Shown: positions 1-7,596, counted from the first letter of the stretch. The stretch is 7,645 bases of DNA from JACMLD01 sp040004415 (GCA_040004415.1 JBDUAY010000280.1:1-7645); one strand, 5' to 3'. The notes: generated by a model from the letters alone, not told the origin. Translations and numbers: made by a program.

Positions 1-113
1 TAAACCTGCAGCAATACATCACCCGTATTTATGGTTCACTTACTACTTTTAATGTACTGTTTAAAAACAAAGAACAATGGTTTGTGGGTGATAAAGGAAG
101 CAGGGAAGATTAG
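1..113 (+). CDS. 3' end of an unrecognised plus-strand gene (partial, 36 residues visible)
   Basis: Reading from base 3, the third forward frame is open for 36 codons and ends at a TAG at 111-113. The start lies outside the window. The visible tail contains LQQYITRIYGSLTTF and later KEQWFVGDKGSRED. Its mixed polar, aromatic and charged composition looks like ordinary protein, whereas forward frames 1 and 2 hit stops at once or after 16 codons. The gene would run convergently towards the large minus-strand protease gene, with 63 bases between the two stop codons and a terminator-like hairpin in the gap, which fits a real gene end. I do not recognise the family, and 36 open codons could still arise by chance, so confidence is moderate. 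Confidence 0.5.
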   Translation, partial: NLQQYITRIYGSLTTFNVLFKNKEQWFVGDKGSRED

Positions 114-127
114 GAAATCCTTAAAAC

Positions 128-167
128 AAAAAGCCCTCACCTCAAAATGGGGACTTCCTTTTTTAAG
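128..167. terminator. Probable Rho-independent terminator between convergent genes
   Basis: On the minus strand AAG-t-CCC (150-156) can pair with GGGCTT (131-136) around a 13-base loop, with one bulged base, and is followed by TTTGTTTT. On the plus strand the same arms form a hairpin followed by CCTTTTTT (157-164). T-rich tracts on both sides and the position between two convergent stop codons (113 and 177) suggest a bidirectional terminator. The stem is short and imperfect, so this is a prediction. Confidence 0.45.
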
Positions 168-176
168 AATATTGTG

Positions 177-3100
177 TTATTTCTTTACAAACGTTGCCTG
201 GAATACCTTACCGGCACTTGTAATCTTTACGTGATAAATGCCTGCCGCCCATTGTTGCAATGGTATCGTATATTGATTGGCAGCAGGTTTAACATCATAC
301 ATCAACTGTCCATTACCATTATAGCATTGCAATCTTATAATTGCCTGACTGTTTTGCACAGTAACCGCGTCAGTTGCGGGGTTCGGCCATAATAAAAAAT
401 TGCCTGTTTCGCTAACATTGACCAATACCGTTTTACTATAACTGTATTTTCCGTCCTTATCTGTTTGAAGGATGCGGTAATAATTGTTTCCTTTTAGCGG
501 CAGTACATCAGTAATTTGATATTGCTTTTCTGCCGCCGGGCTGTTGCTTGCATGTACCCTTGCCACGCCGTCAAAAGAAATGCCATCGGCAGAACGCTCC
601 GCTACATAATTCTCAACATTTATTTCATTAGCTGTTTTCCATGTTACCTGCACTTGTTTACCAGCCATCTTTGCTGCTACCTCCAGCCATTTAACCGGCA
701 GCGCATTGGCGCCGTTTAGTGCATTGGCCAGCACAAAATCACTAAAGCTTGTAAAGTTTACAGTTGAAGTAATGGTTCCCATTCCATTTGCCGTTCCCGT
801 TCCACCCAAATCAATCCAGTTAGTAGTGCCATCATCCTTAGCCATTCGCAATGACGATGCATCTGTTACACCATCATCTAATCCATAAGTAAGCGTAGCG
901 GCCGCAGCAGTTAATGGCTGAGAACCTATGTTTGAAATTTTAAAATGACGGGTACTGCTTACCGCATTGATTGTAGAAGGCATTGTTCTGGTAGCAGCCG
1001 CTGTGTTAAATACTTCCGCCTGGTAAACAGATAAGCCAGCTGATGAATGCGTGACATCAAGACTAACCGGTCTGTACACATCTTTACCCACGGGGAAAAA
1101 CAATGTACTCAGTCCTGCAGTATTGGTACTATTGCGTACCGGGCCTTCAACAAAACTGGATGCATTTCCACCTTCTGTCATGGAGCCGACTGCAAGATCC
1201 AGCGTTGCATTATTACCCATTATCAACCTGCCATTTTGCAGGCTTAATTTTTTATTGATTGTAAGCAGCGTGGAAGGATTATCTGCAGTAATTGTTACTG
1301 TTCCTGTTCCGTTGCTGATGACAATCGAATCAGCTGAAAGTCCGTTTGCGAGGTTGATAACTACCAAAGGATTGCTGATATACAAAGTTCCAAAACTTCC
1401 GCCTGCAGCAATTGTTTGTGCAGCGCCGGCGCCAATTTCTGTTCGTACAAAAACATTACTGTTTGCTGAAGCAGTATTGTCAAGCGTTCCGTTCAATGTT
1501 AATATTCCGTTACCAGTAATATTACCTGCTGCCCCAATCAACAATGAACCATCTACCAGCAAATCACTACCGGTTCCATCATGCAAATTAAAAGGCGCGT
1601 CTACCTGTAACACAGCACCTGCCTGCACCCAAACCTGGTCTAATTGCGTTGCCGTATTGATACTAACGGTGTGGCCTGGTTGTATAATAATACTATCGTC
1701 GTACACATGCGGAAAATCAACAGCATTTATAAAACTGCCGCCGGATTTTACTTCCCATGTATTAACATTATCTGCGTTGCCGGACGCCCTGCTGCGATAA
1801 ACATTTGGCTGATAACAACTGATAGTGCCCGCCCAACCGGAATCAGTGACGGAACCATTGCTTGTATATTGAAAAGTAAGTGTGTTTGATGTACCCGTAT
1901 ATGTTAGCGGAACGGAAGGATGGCCACTTAATGATGCAAGTACAGGTGATGAAATAGTTGGGCCATCATATATAGTCAGCACGTCATTTCCTGCCCCTGT
2001 ACTAAATGAATTGAAGATAACCTGGGGCACGCTTGAGGGAGTTAGCGCAGTAACTGTTCTTGTAAACGATTCGTCATCCGCATAATTCGAATCCAGGCCG
2101 CCGCTGTCATAAAAATATGTATTGCAAACAGTGGCAGGATTATTACTATTCATTCTCAATTGGCATGTTTTTACAACGAAGGGCAGCGATAAACTGTCAC
2201 AGGTAATTGTCATGGCTTTGACTGTATATGAGCCACCGGCACCTGCAACATAAAAACTATCGGTGCTGCCTGTTATAATATTTCCATTCCTGTACCATTG
2301 ATACGTGTATGAATTATCTTTTGTTGCGCTGAGCCTTACTGTTTCTCCTGCGCAAATGCTATCTGTTGGTGCAGTAAGTGCAACCGGTGGAGGGGTGTTA
2401 ACATGCACGACAACCTGGCTGCTGGCAGTATTGCCGCACATGTCGGTTACATTCAATGTATACGTAGTAGTGATTAAAGGCGTAGCAACCGGCACCGATA
2501 CGGTTGTACTATTAAGTCCGGCAGATGGAGACCAGTTATATTGATATCCCGGACCTGCAATACCGGTAGCGTCTATTTCTGATAGTCCGCCCAATGAGCC
2601 GATGATAGAAGATATACCGGTCACGGTGTCAACTGTTCTGAAATCACTCGCATAGTTTTGATATTGGATAATGGTAGTCAGGTATAAATTATTTGTAACA
2701 GGATCGAAGTCAGCGTCCTGCTGATAAATTACATCTGCCCCTACCGGGTTTGGTAACGCACTGGCGGCGCCGGTAAATTTATTTATGCTATACACATAAT
2801 TATTATCTGACATCGTGTACATAGAACCATTATTATTTATTGCTACCCATTCCGTTAAACCAACCGGAACAAGCGCAACTTGGGTTACAGCGGCAGTAAA
2901 CAGATCTATAATACATAAACTGCTCCCGGAATTGGTAGTCGCCAGTCCGTATAAATTTTTTGTTGAAGGATCCCAGGCCAGGCCCGACCAGTCGTAACCA
3001 GACGGTGCTGCGGCAATACCAATCAGTTGAGTCGTACCCGTAGTGGTATCAACTTTAACAAGTTTGTTGGTGCCCTGGGTAATGGCATAATAACCATACG

Positions 3101-4919
3101 GCGTAAAGTCTCCCCCTGAAAAAAATTGTCCCGCTATAAATTCCGGATCAGGCACTAAATTTTGTGCTATCGTATCAAAGTGAAGTGGATCCTGCAAACT
3201 AAATTTTACAAAACTATTGCTCATCCAATCCATGCCGTATACTCTTTTGTCTGCTAATACCGGTGCCCCACCAGCTGCAACAGGATTACCACCTAATTTA
3301 ACGGAATTGCCGGCGCAAATAAATGTGTCTATCCCTGCGCTTGCTGTGAGCGCCGGTGTGTTAGTAAGTGCAGTAACAATGATGGGTGCAGAAGTAGCGG
3401 CACAACCATTTGTTGCGGTAGCCACCACATCGTAACTGCCACTTATGCTTGCAGTAACAGAAGTACCAGTGGTAAAATTGATACCATCTTTGCGCCACTG
3501 GTAATTGTTACCGCCTATTGGATTTATTACCGCAAGATTTACATTCCCACCCGCACAAAAACGTGTAGCACCATTTGCCTCAATTTGCACATTGCAATAC
3601 ATGCCGGATAAGGCAACCTGTACTGCATTAAAAGCATTTACGCGTCCATGACCGGTTTCGTCATTCCAGGTACCATTTGGTTGAGCTGCAACATTTGCAT
3701 AGCTGTAACCCGGAAGTTTGTCGCAGGTGTTTTCTAAAATACTGCGCACCTGGCCAACTGTTAAACTGTTATTAGCAGCCAATATGAGCGCCACAACACC
3801 TGCTGCACTAGGCGTAGCAGACGAAGTTCCATTGAATGTAAAATAGTAATCGCCTGCAGCACCTGCTGCAGTATTATAACCACCGGTGCCACTTATGTCT
3901 GTACTCACAATTTTTACGCAGGGCGCTACCACATCCAAACCGGTACCATAGCTCGCACCCCAATATTCTCCATCGCAGACAGAAGATGCAGGTGATTTTC
4001 GCCTGCCGCACATATTTACACCACCTACACTGATAACATTTGGATTGGATGCGGGATACCCGATTCCGCTGTTATTATTTCCGCTGGCAAATAAAACAAC
4101 TGAACCTTTTCCGCCGCGGCCGAGCGTAACGGCCCTGCTAATTGCATCGTCAATTATACTGCTGGGCGTACCACCACCCCATGAATTGCTGATTACATCT
4201 GCGCCATGTTGCCAGGCGTAATCAAATCCTGCAGCTATGTTTGCTTCTGTTGTAAAATTGCCATTTGCTGCCGCGAGGTTAATCGGGATAATTTTGCTAT
4301 CCGGCGCCACGCCGGCGATACCGATATTATTATTGGCAACAGCTGCAATAATACCCGTACAATTGGTTCCGTGTGCACGCGCGGGTCCCAAAGGTTGGCC
4401 ATCGCCGGGGTTGGCAGTACCAGAAATACAATCATATCCCTGCAGCATGTTTGCACTCAAATCTGCGTGTGCAATATCAACGCCTTCGTCAATAACGGCC
4501 ACTTTAATACCCGCACCGGTACTGATGCCCCACGCTTGCTGCACACTCATATCCGCGCCCGGCAAACCATTGTATTGGATTGCAGAACCTGTGTTTGTAT
4601 GTGCCCATTGATAACTATACAGCGGATCGTTTGGATCAGAAAATAATCCATCTAAAAGTGTGAGATCCGGTTCTGCATATTCAAATAAACCTGTTTCAAA
4701 AAAACGATTGGCTATTACAACGGGATCATAATTATTATTTAGCCCCGCACTTACAATGTAGGTATCATTTGCAAATGGATACTTTTTTACAATGCTGCAA
4801 TGGGTTAGTGTTAGCAGGTTATTAAATGCGGATTGTGATGTATTTTTTTTCAATTTAACCACCAATCCATCGCCGTAGGCCATATCTTTTCCATATGAAC
4901 TTGTAAAACACGGATGCAC
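177..4919 (-). CDS. Subtilisin-like S8 serine protease, main fragment with CUB and T9SS type A sorting domain
   Basis: Secreted endopeptidase of the subtilase family, seen here without its signal peptide. Numbering is from the GTG at 4917-4919, an arbitrary start because the frame stays open back to the TGA; ATG at residue 13 is an alternative. Residues 1-95 are the rest of the propeptide. The catalytic domain (about 100-440) shows Asp144 in AVIDEG, His183 in AHGTNC, the oxyanion Asn281 in ASGNNN and Ser366 in NGTSSATP. Then follow an Ig-like module (about 446-518), a PKD/Ig-like domain (about 525-841) interrupted by a propeller-like insert (554-790), another Ig-like module (843-918), a CUB domain (919-1035, YDSGG and LTIYDGP), a beta-helix/G8-like stretch (1042-1400), an FN3-like LPVKW module (1407-1502) and the T9SS tail (about 1507-1580, starting LLWPNPATD). 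Cys304 and Cys315 could form a disulfide near the active-site lobe. All catalytic residues are present. Only export is compromised, by the upstream stop. Confidence 0.93.
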   Translation of the reverse strand: MHPCFTSSYGKDMAYGDGLVVKLKKNTSQSAFNNLLTLTHCSIVKKYPFANDTYIVSAGLNNNYDPVVIANRFFETGLFEYAEPDLTLLDGLFSDPNDPLYSYQWAHTNTGSAIQYNGLPGADMSVQQAWGISTGAGIKVAVIDEGVDIAHADLSANMLQGYDCISGTANPGDGQPLGPARAHGTNCTGIIAAVANNNIGIAGVAPDSKIIPINLAAANGNFTTEANIAAGFDYAWQHGADVISNSWGGGTPSSIIDDAISRAVTLGRGGKGSVVLFASGNNNSGIGYPASNPNVISVGGVNMCGRRKSPASSVCDGEYWGASYGTGLDVVAPCVKIVSTDISGTGGYNTAAGAAGDYYFTFNGTSSATPSAAGVVALILAANNSLTVGQVRSILENTCDKLPGYSYANVAAQPNGTWNDETGHGRVNAFNAVQVALSGMYCNVQIEANGATRFCAGGNVNLAVINPIGGNNYQWRKDGINFTTGTSVTASISGSYDVVATATNGCAATSAPIIVTALTNTPALTASAGIDTFICAGNSVKLGGNPVAAGGAPVLADKRVYGMDWMSNSFVKFSLQDPLHFDTIAQNLVPDPEFIAGQFFSGGDFTPYGYYAITQGTNKLVKVDTTTGTTQLIGIAAAPSGYDWSGLAWDPSTKNLYGLATTNSGSSLCIIDLFTAAVTQVALVPVGLTEWVAINNNGSMYTMSDNNYVYSINKFTGAASALPNPVGADVIYQQDADFDPVTNNLYLTTIIQYQNYASDFRTVDTVTGISSIIGSLGGLSEIDATGIAGPGYQYNWSPSAGLNSTTVSVPVATPLITTTYTLNVTDMCGNTASSQVVVHVNTPPPVALTAPTDSICAGETVRLSATKDNSYTYQWYRNGNIITGSTDSFYVAGAGGSYTVKAMTITCDSLSLPFVVKTCQLRMNSNNPATVCNTYFYDSGGLDSNYADDESFTRTVTALTPSSVPQVIFNSFSTGAGNDVLTIYDGPTISSPVLASLSGHPSVPLTYTGTSNTLTFQYTSNGSVTDSGWAGTISCYQPNVYRSRASGNADNVNTWEVKSGGSFINAVDFPHVYDDSIIIQPGHTVSINTATQLDQVWVQAGAVLQVDAPFNLHDGTGSDLLVDGSLLIGAAGNITGNGILTLNGTLDNTASANSNVFVRTEIGAGAAQTIAAGGSFGTLYISNPLVVINLANGLSADSIVISNGTGTVTITADNPSTLLTINKKLSLQNGRLIMGNNATLDLAVGSMTEGGNASSFVEGPVRNSTNTAGLSTLFFPVGKDVYRPVSLDVTHSSAGLSVYQAEVFNTAAATRTMPSTINAVSSTRHFKISNIGSQPLTAAAATLTYGLDDGVTDASSLRMAKDDGTTNWIDLGGTGTANGMGTITSTVNFTSFSDFVLANALNGANALPVKWLEVAAKMAGKQVQVTWKTANEINVENYVAERSADGISFDGVARVHASNSPAAEKQYQITDVLPLKGNNYYRILQTDKDGKYSYSKTVLVNVSETGNFLLWPNPATDAVTVQNSQAIIRLQCYNGNGQLMYDVKPAANQYTIPLQQWAAGIYHVKITSAGKVFQATFVKK
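180..401 (-). other. T9SS type A C-terminal sorting domain of the S8 protein
   Basis: The last 74 or so residues start with LLWPNPATDAVTV, contain a middle strand LQCYNGNGQLMYDV and end GIYHVKITSAGKVFQATFVKK-stop (shown only as far as needed). This is the classical layout of Por secretion-system tails: an NPAxD motif, a YxxNGQ strand, a G-x-Y-x-V-x-I strand and a basic end. The domain directs proteins that have entered the periplasm by Sec to the type IX translocon, and is then usually removed. It therefore depends on the signal peptide now separated by the TGA. Confidence 0.9.
1815..2165 (-). other. CUB domain of the S8 protein
   Basis: Residues 919-1035 of the main fragment carry the CUB signature order: an opening Cys, FYDSGGLDSNYADDES, FTRTV, FNSFSTGAGNDVLTIYDGP, LTFQYTSNGSV, and GWAGTISC at the end. 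In Bacteroidota secreted proteases such domains are usually thought to bind proteins or glycans. That role is family knowledge and is not shown here. Confidence 0.75.
2550..3260 (-). other. Beta-propeller-like domain inserted in a PKD/Ig-like domain of the S8 protein
   Basis: This segment covers residues 554-790 of the main S8 fragment. It has recurring propeller-like strands: KRVYGMDWMSN, KLVKVDTTTGTTQLIG, SGLAWDPSTKNLYGLA, LCIIDLFTAAVTQVA, YVYSINKFTGAAS, DADFDPVTNNLYLT and FRTVDTVTGISSIIGSLGG. Aromatic/Asp-Pro turns and 'xxTGxxxxIG' ends repeat roughly every 40-50 residues. The flanks are the two halves of a typical Bacteroidota PKD/Ig-like domain: DTFICAGNSVKLGGNP before it, and YNWSPSAGLNSTTV, TTTYTLNVTDMCGN after it. 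Propeller assignment is by eye, and the number of blades cannot be fixed. Confidence 0.6.
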
Positions 4920-4985
4920 AAAATCAACAAACCCCTGCCTGGTTAATGAAGTGATTAAAGACTTTATCGAAGCAGGTGCAGAACC

Positions 4986-5240
4986 TCACGGCAATTTTAC
5001 CGTTACCAGTTTTATGTTCGCCATTGATTTAAAGGAAGTATCACGCACTTTTAATATAGAAGACAATTGAGCCCTTCTGTTACCAAGTGTTTCTCCTGTT
5101 TTAAGCTGAATAACTAACCTGGTATTGTTTACCGGAAAAGACAATTTCTCGCCGTGATAGTAGTAAGCAATTTTTTCGCCGGTTTGAGCCTGCGCCGAAT
5201 AACAAATAATAACCAGAAGAAAAGAAATGATTCTTTTCAT
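4986..5240 (-). CDS. Signal peptide and N-terminal propeptide of the S8 protease, cut off by TGA (84 aa)
   Basis: The ATG at 5238-5240 starts a clear Sec signal peptide: MKR, then the hydrophobic IISFLLVIICYSA, then AQAQ, with likely cleavage after the AQA or AQAQ region. The following residues (EKIAYYYHGEKLSF..., RLVIQLKTGETL) resemble the amino end of the propeptide found in Bacteroidota S8 proteases, which often begins with a YYYxGEK-like segment. The frame ends at KLVTVKLP-TGA and continues in the same frame into the main protease. It is therefore best read as the first exon-like piece of one broken gene and not as an independent small secreted protein. There is no Shine-Dalgarno sequence, and the region before the start is A/T-rich (TTATTATTAAAC), as is usual in Bacteroidota. 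If the stop is real, the cell would export only a short peptide of about 65 residues. Confidence 0.8.
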   Translation of the reverse strand: MKRIISFLLVIICYSAQAQTGEKIAYYYHGEKLSFPVNNTRLVIQLKTGETLGNRRAQLSSILKVRDTSFKSMANIKLVTVKLP

Positions 5241-5484
5241 AGAATTGGATGTTTAATAATAAAGGGGCCAGCCCGGGCATTGGATTTATCCGGAATACTA
5301 TTAACGGCCATTACGGTGTTCAGCGTATACTATTTATCAGAAAAGCCTAAGAATTGGATCTTGGCTAAACAATTCTCCCCACTTATACAAAAACACTTAG
5401 CCGGACACGCAGATTTGTTTAAAAATGCCTTACATTAACGGTATCCGTCATTTTTTTATATTCATATCATAATCAACAAAAAAT
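5241..5484. other. Divergent intergenic region, no gene or clear promoter seen
   Basis: This 244-bp stretch separates the start codons of the S8 and S9 peptidase genes and must hold the promoters for both, unless transcripts come from further away. I found no good match to the Bacteroidota -33 TTTG / -7 TAnnTTTG pair at correct spacing on either strand. It does hold two copies of AGAATTGGAT (5241-5250 and 5350-5359), a third ATTGGAT (5279-5285), the palindrome GCCCGGGC (5271-5278), two ATTAACGG copies (5300-5307, 5434-5441) and an imperfect hairpin at 5344-5366. The S9 start is preceded by AATCAACAAAAAAT, A-rich with no Shine-Dalgarno. Confidence 0.6.
5344..5366. repeat. Imperfect inverted repeat in the divergent intergenic region
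   Basis: AGCC-t-AAG (5344-5351) can pair with CTTGGCT (5360-5366): seven base pairs with one bulged T and an eight-base loop, AATTGGAT. The loop contains part of the AGAATTGGAT repeat that also lies beside the S8 start codon. No T-run follows on either strand, so it does not look like a terminator. It could be a protein-binding site, or chance. Confidence 0.35.
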
Positions 5485-7572
5485 ATGAGAAAATTACTGC
5501 TTGTATTATTAGTCCCTTTTCAATTGGCAGCGCAAAGCAATGGTTTTGCAGCATTTAAAAACTATCCATTCACAACTGAATTGTGTGCATCTGCAAAAGG
5601 CTCAAAAATTGCCTGGGCGATGAATGAACAAGGCCGGCGCAATGTATATGTAGCTGAAGGACCTGATTTTTCTCCAAGAGAACTCACGAATTTTTCAAAA
5701 GATGATGGCCAGGAGATTACCAGCCTTTCTATTTCAGATGATGGAAAATGGGTGTTATTTGTACGTGGCGGAGATCATGGCGCCAATTGGGATATTGGTT
5801 TGCCCATCAATCCGCTGGCAGATATCAATCCATTTAAAGTGCAAATAGCAGCTGTTCCATTTGCAGGTGGCCCAGTAAAATATTTATCTGAAGGTGATAA
5901 CCCGGCTGTTTCCATCAACAATAAAATAGCGTTTATTAAAGGGGGCCAGGTCTGGATTTCATCACCGGACAGCGCCGCTGCAAAAAATTTGTTTACTACA
6001 CGCGGTATCGTGGATGATCTGCAATGGTCGCCCGATGGAAACAATTTACTTTTTGTATCGAACAGGGCCGGTCATTCCATTATTGGCATGTACAGCAATG
6101 GAGATTCCGCACTGAAATGGATAGCACCAGCATTCAGCAGGGATGAATCACCGCAATGGTCGCCCGATGGTAAAAAAATCGCATTTATAAGAATCCCGGT
6201 TAGCGGTGGCGCACCCGACTCTATACTCATAAGAAAAAATACGCCATGGCGTATTTACGTTGCAGACATCATTACAAACCAGGCAACACTTTTGTGGAAA
6301 GCACCGGCAACATTGCGCGGTGGTGTACCAACAACAGACGGCGGTATCAATTTACATTGGGCAGCGGATAATAAAATTGTGTTTTTATCTTACCAGGATG
6401 GATGGCCGCATTTGTATTCAATGGATGCTACTGGCGGAGTTCCGTTATTACTGACACCCGGCAACTTTATGTGCGAGCATATAAAATTAAGTGCTGATAA
6501 AAAAACGTTGATTTTTAGTGCCAACGCCGGCAACGATAAACTTGATATTGACAGGCGGCATGCCGTCAGCGTAAGTGTTGACAAGGCAGATATGCGGGTA
6601 CTTACACCCGGCAGCGGATTAGAATGGATGCCGGTGGTGACAGGCGATGGAAATACGGCTGCTTTTATAAGTGCTACGGCACAACGCCCACCACTGCCTG
6701 CATTTTTACAACTGAATGAAAAAACTATTCATGTACTGGCTGAAAATATTATACCATCAAACTTTCCGCAGAACCAATTGCTTGTTCCAAAACAAATAAT
6801 TTTCAAAGCGGCGGATGGTGTTACTATTCATGCGCAATTGTTTGAAGCGGCCGGTGGAAATACAAAAAAACCGGCCATTGTTTATGTCCACGGTGGTCCT
6901 CCGCGGCAAATGCTGCTGGGATGGAATTATTCCGATTACTACGCCAATGCATATGCATCTAACCAATACCTGGCCAGCCTGGGTTTTATTGTACTGTCTG
7001 TTAATTATCGTTTAGGAATCGGGTATGGTATTGAATTTCACCGGCCGGCGCACGCAGGTACAACCGGCGCGTCAGAATACCTTGATATAAAAGCGGCAGG
7101 CGAATGGCTTCAAAAACAGTCTTTTGTTGATGCAAAGAAAATAGGCATTTACGGGGGCTCGTATGGCGGATATTTAACGGCGATGGCATTGGCAAAAGAC
7201 TCGAAAATTTTTGCCGCCGGTGTTGATATACATGGCGTGCATGATTGGGTTGGCAGATCGGGCATGCTGACGGCTTTTGCAAACAGTTATGAAAAAGCGC
7301 CTGATTATGCGCAGGCAATTAAAGTAGCGTGGCAATCGTCTCCTGTGGCATATATGAGCACCTGGACATCGCCGGTACTAATTATTCATGGCGATGATGA
7401 TCGAAACGTTGCCTTCAATCAAAGTATTGATTTAATCAGCCGCCTGGAGAAAAAGAAAGTGCCCTATGAAACGTTGATGATTGTAGATGATACGCATCAC
7501 TGGATGAACTTTGATAACGCCGTAACGGTATATGCGGCGGTGGCAAATTATTTTGTGAAGAAATTTAAATGA
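5485..7572 (+). CDS. Exported S9 family serine peptidase (prolyl oligopeptidase / acylaminoacyl-peptidase type)
   Basis: Intact 695-residue peptidase that likely removes short pieces from, or cuts, small peptides in the periplasm. The signal peptide is MRKLLLVLLVPFQLAAQ, with cleavage near residue 17. Residues about 25-425 form a beta-propeller with PD40/WD40-like blades; QWSPDG occurs at 180-185 and 224-229. The alpha/beta-hydrolase domain (about 435-695) has VHGGPP at 468-473, NYR at 507-509, the nucleophile Ser559 in GGSYGGY, the acid Asp639 in HGDDDRNV and the base His671 in DDTHHW (His672 is next to it and less likely). Length and domain order are normal for S9 enzymes with a signal peptide. 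There is no T9SS tail (it ends VKKFK), so it probably stays in the periplasm or as a soluble exported protein. It is transcribed divergently from the S8 protease. The exact S9 subfamily and substrate cannot be told by eye. Confidence 0.95.
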   Translation: MRKLLLVLLVPFQLAAQSNGFAAFKNYPFTTELCASAKGSKIAWAMNEQGRRNVYVAEGPDFSPRELTNFSKDDGQEITSLSISDDGKWVLFVRGGDHGANWDIGLPINPLADINPFKVQIAAVPFAGGPVKYLSEGDNPAVSINNKIAFIKGGQVWISSPDSAAAKNLFTTRGIVDDLQWSPDGNNLLFVSNRAGHSIIGMYSNGDSALKWIAPAFSRDESPQWSPDGKKIAFIRIPVSGGAPDSILIRKNTPWRIYVADIITNQATLLWKAPATLRGGVPTTDGGINLHWAADNKIVFLSYQDGWPHLYSMDATGGVPLLLTPGNFMCEHIKLSADKKTLIFSANAGNDKLDIDRRHAVSVSVDKADMRVLTPGSGLEWMPVVTGDGNTAAFISATAQRPPLPAFLQLNEKTIHVLAENIIPSNFPQNQLLVPKQIIFKAADGVTIHAQLFEAAGGNTKKPAIVYVHGGPPRQMLLGWNYSDYYANAYASNQYLASLGFIVLSVNYRLGIGYGIEFHRPAHAGTTGASEYLDIKAAGEWLQKQSFVDAKKIGIYGGSYGGYLTAMALAKDSKIFAAGVDIHGVHDWVGRSGMLTAFANSYEKAPDYAQAIKVAWQSSPVAYMSTWTSPVLIIHGDDDRNVAFNQSIDLISRLEKKKVPYETLMIVDDTHHWMNFDNAVTVYAAVANYFVKKFK
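6021..6170 (+). repeat. 18-bp direct repeat encoding PD40 propeller blades in the S9 gene
   Basis: GCAATGGTCGCCCGATGG occurs identically at 6021-6038 and 6153-6170. Both copies are in frame and encode QWSPDG, the core of two successive propeller blades, 44 codons apart. Protein-level conservation explains the motif. Identity down to every third codon position hints at recent duplication or gene conversion, or simply at preferred codons. Confidence 0.85.
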
Positions 7573-7596
7573 TTGGTCATCTGCTTCCACCTAAAT

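Larger units (their letters stand above)
177..5240 (-). pseudogene. Interrupted gene: T9SS-exported multidomain subtilisin-like (S8) protease, split by one in-frame TGA
   Basis: The 84-codon frame at 4986-5240 and the long frame at 177-4919 are in the same reading frame. Only one stop, TGA at 4986-4988 (minus strand), separates the signal peptide from the rest. The 22 codons between the TGA and the first downstream GTG read as sensible protein, starting GSAPASIKSLITL and ending QGFVDFV. If the TGA were a sense codon, the product would be about 1687 residues: signal peptide, two-part propeptide, S8 catalytic domain, Ig/PKD-like modules, propeller, CUB, beta-helix-like region and T9SS tail. No other stop or frameshift is seen across 5 kb. 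The stop may be a recent nonsense mutation, a sequencing or assembly error, or (least likely) read through. TGA serves as a normal stop in the neighbouring S9 gene, so a recoded genetic code is not supported. Confidence 0.8.

Noticed and set aside
1051..1800. 249-codon open frame on the plus strand opposite the beta-helix-like part of the S8 gene
   Set aside because: It lies fully antisense to a clearly coding repeat-rich region. Its composition (strings of Ser, Pro, Leu, Ala, Thr) is what the complement of Thr/Ala/Gly/Asn-rich codons gives, and it has no recognisable domain.
4986..4988. TGA as a selenocysteine codon or a reassigned sense codon
   Set aside because: The stop is in a propeptide and not at a redox site. 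No convincing SECIS hairpin follows (only AGGT-TCTGC-ACCT), and the neighbouring S9 gene ends normally with TGA.
5361..5389. TTGGCT - 17 bp - TATACA, resembling an E. coli type promoter for the S9 gene
   Set aside because: Both boxes match only 4 of 6 positions, and Bacteroidota housekeeping promoters follow a different consensus (TTTG / TAnnTTTG). It lies about 95 bases from the start codon.
5154..5438. 94-codon plus-strand frame covering the divergent intergenic region
   Set aside because: It starts inside the S8 signal-peptide segment on the other strand, has no recognisable family or start signal, and lies where promoters are expected. The hydrophobic stretch LSGILLTAITVFSVYYL is not enough support.
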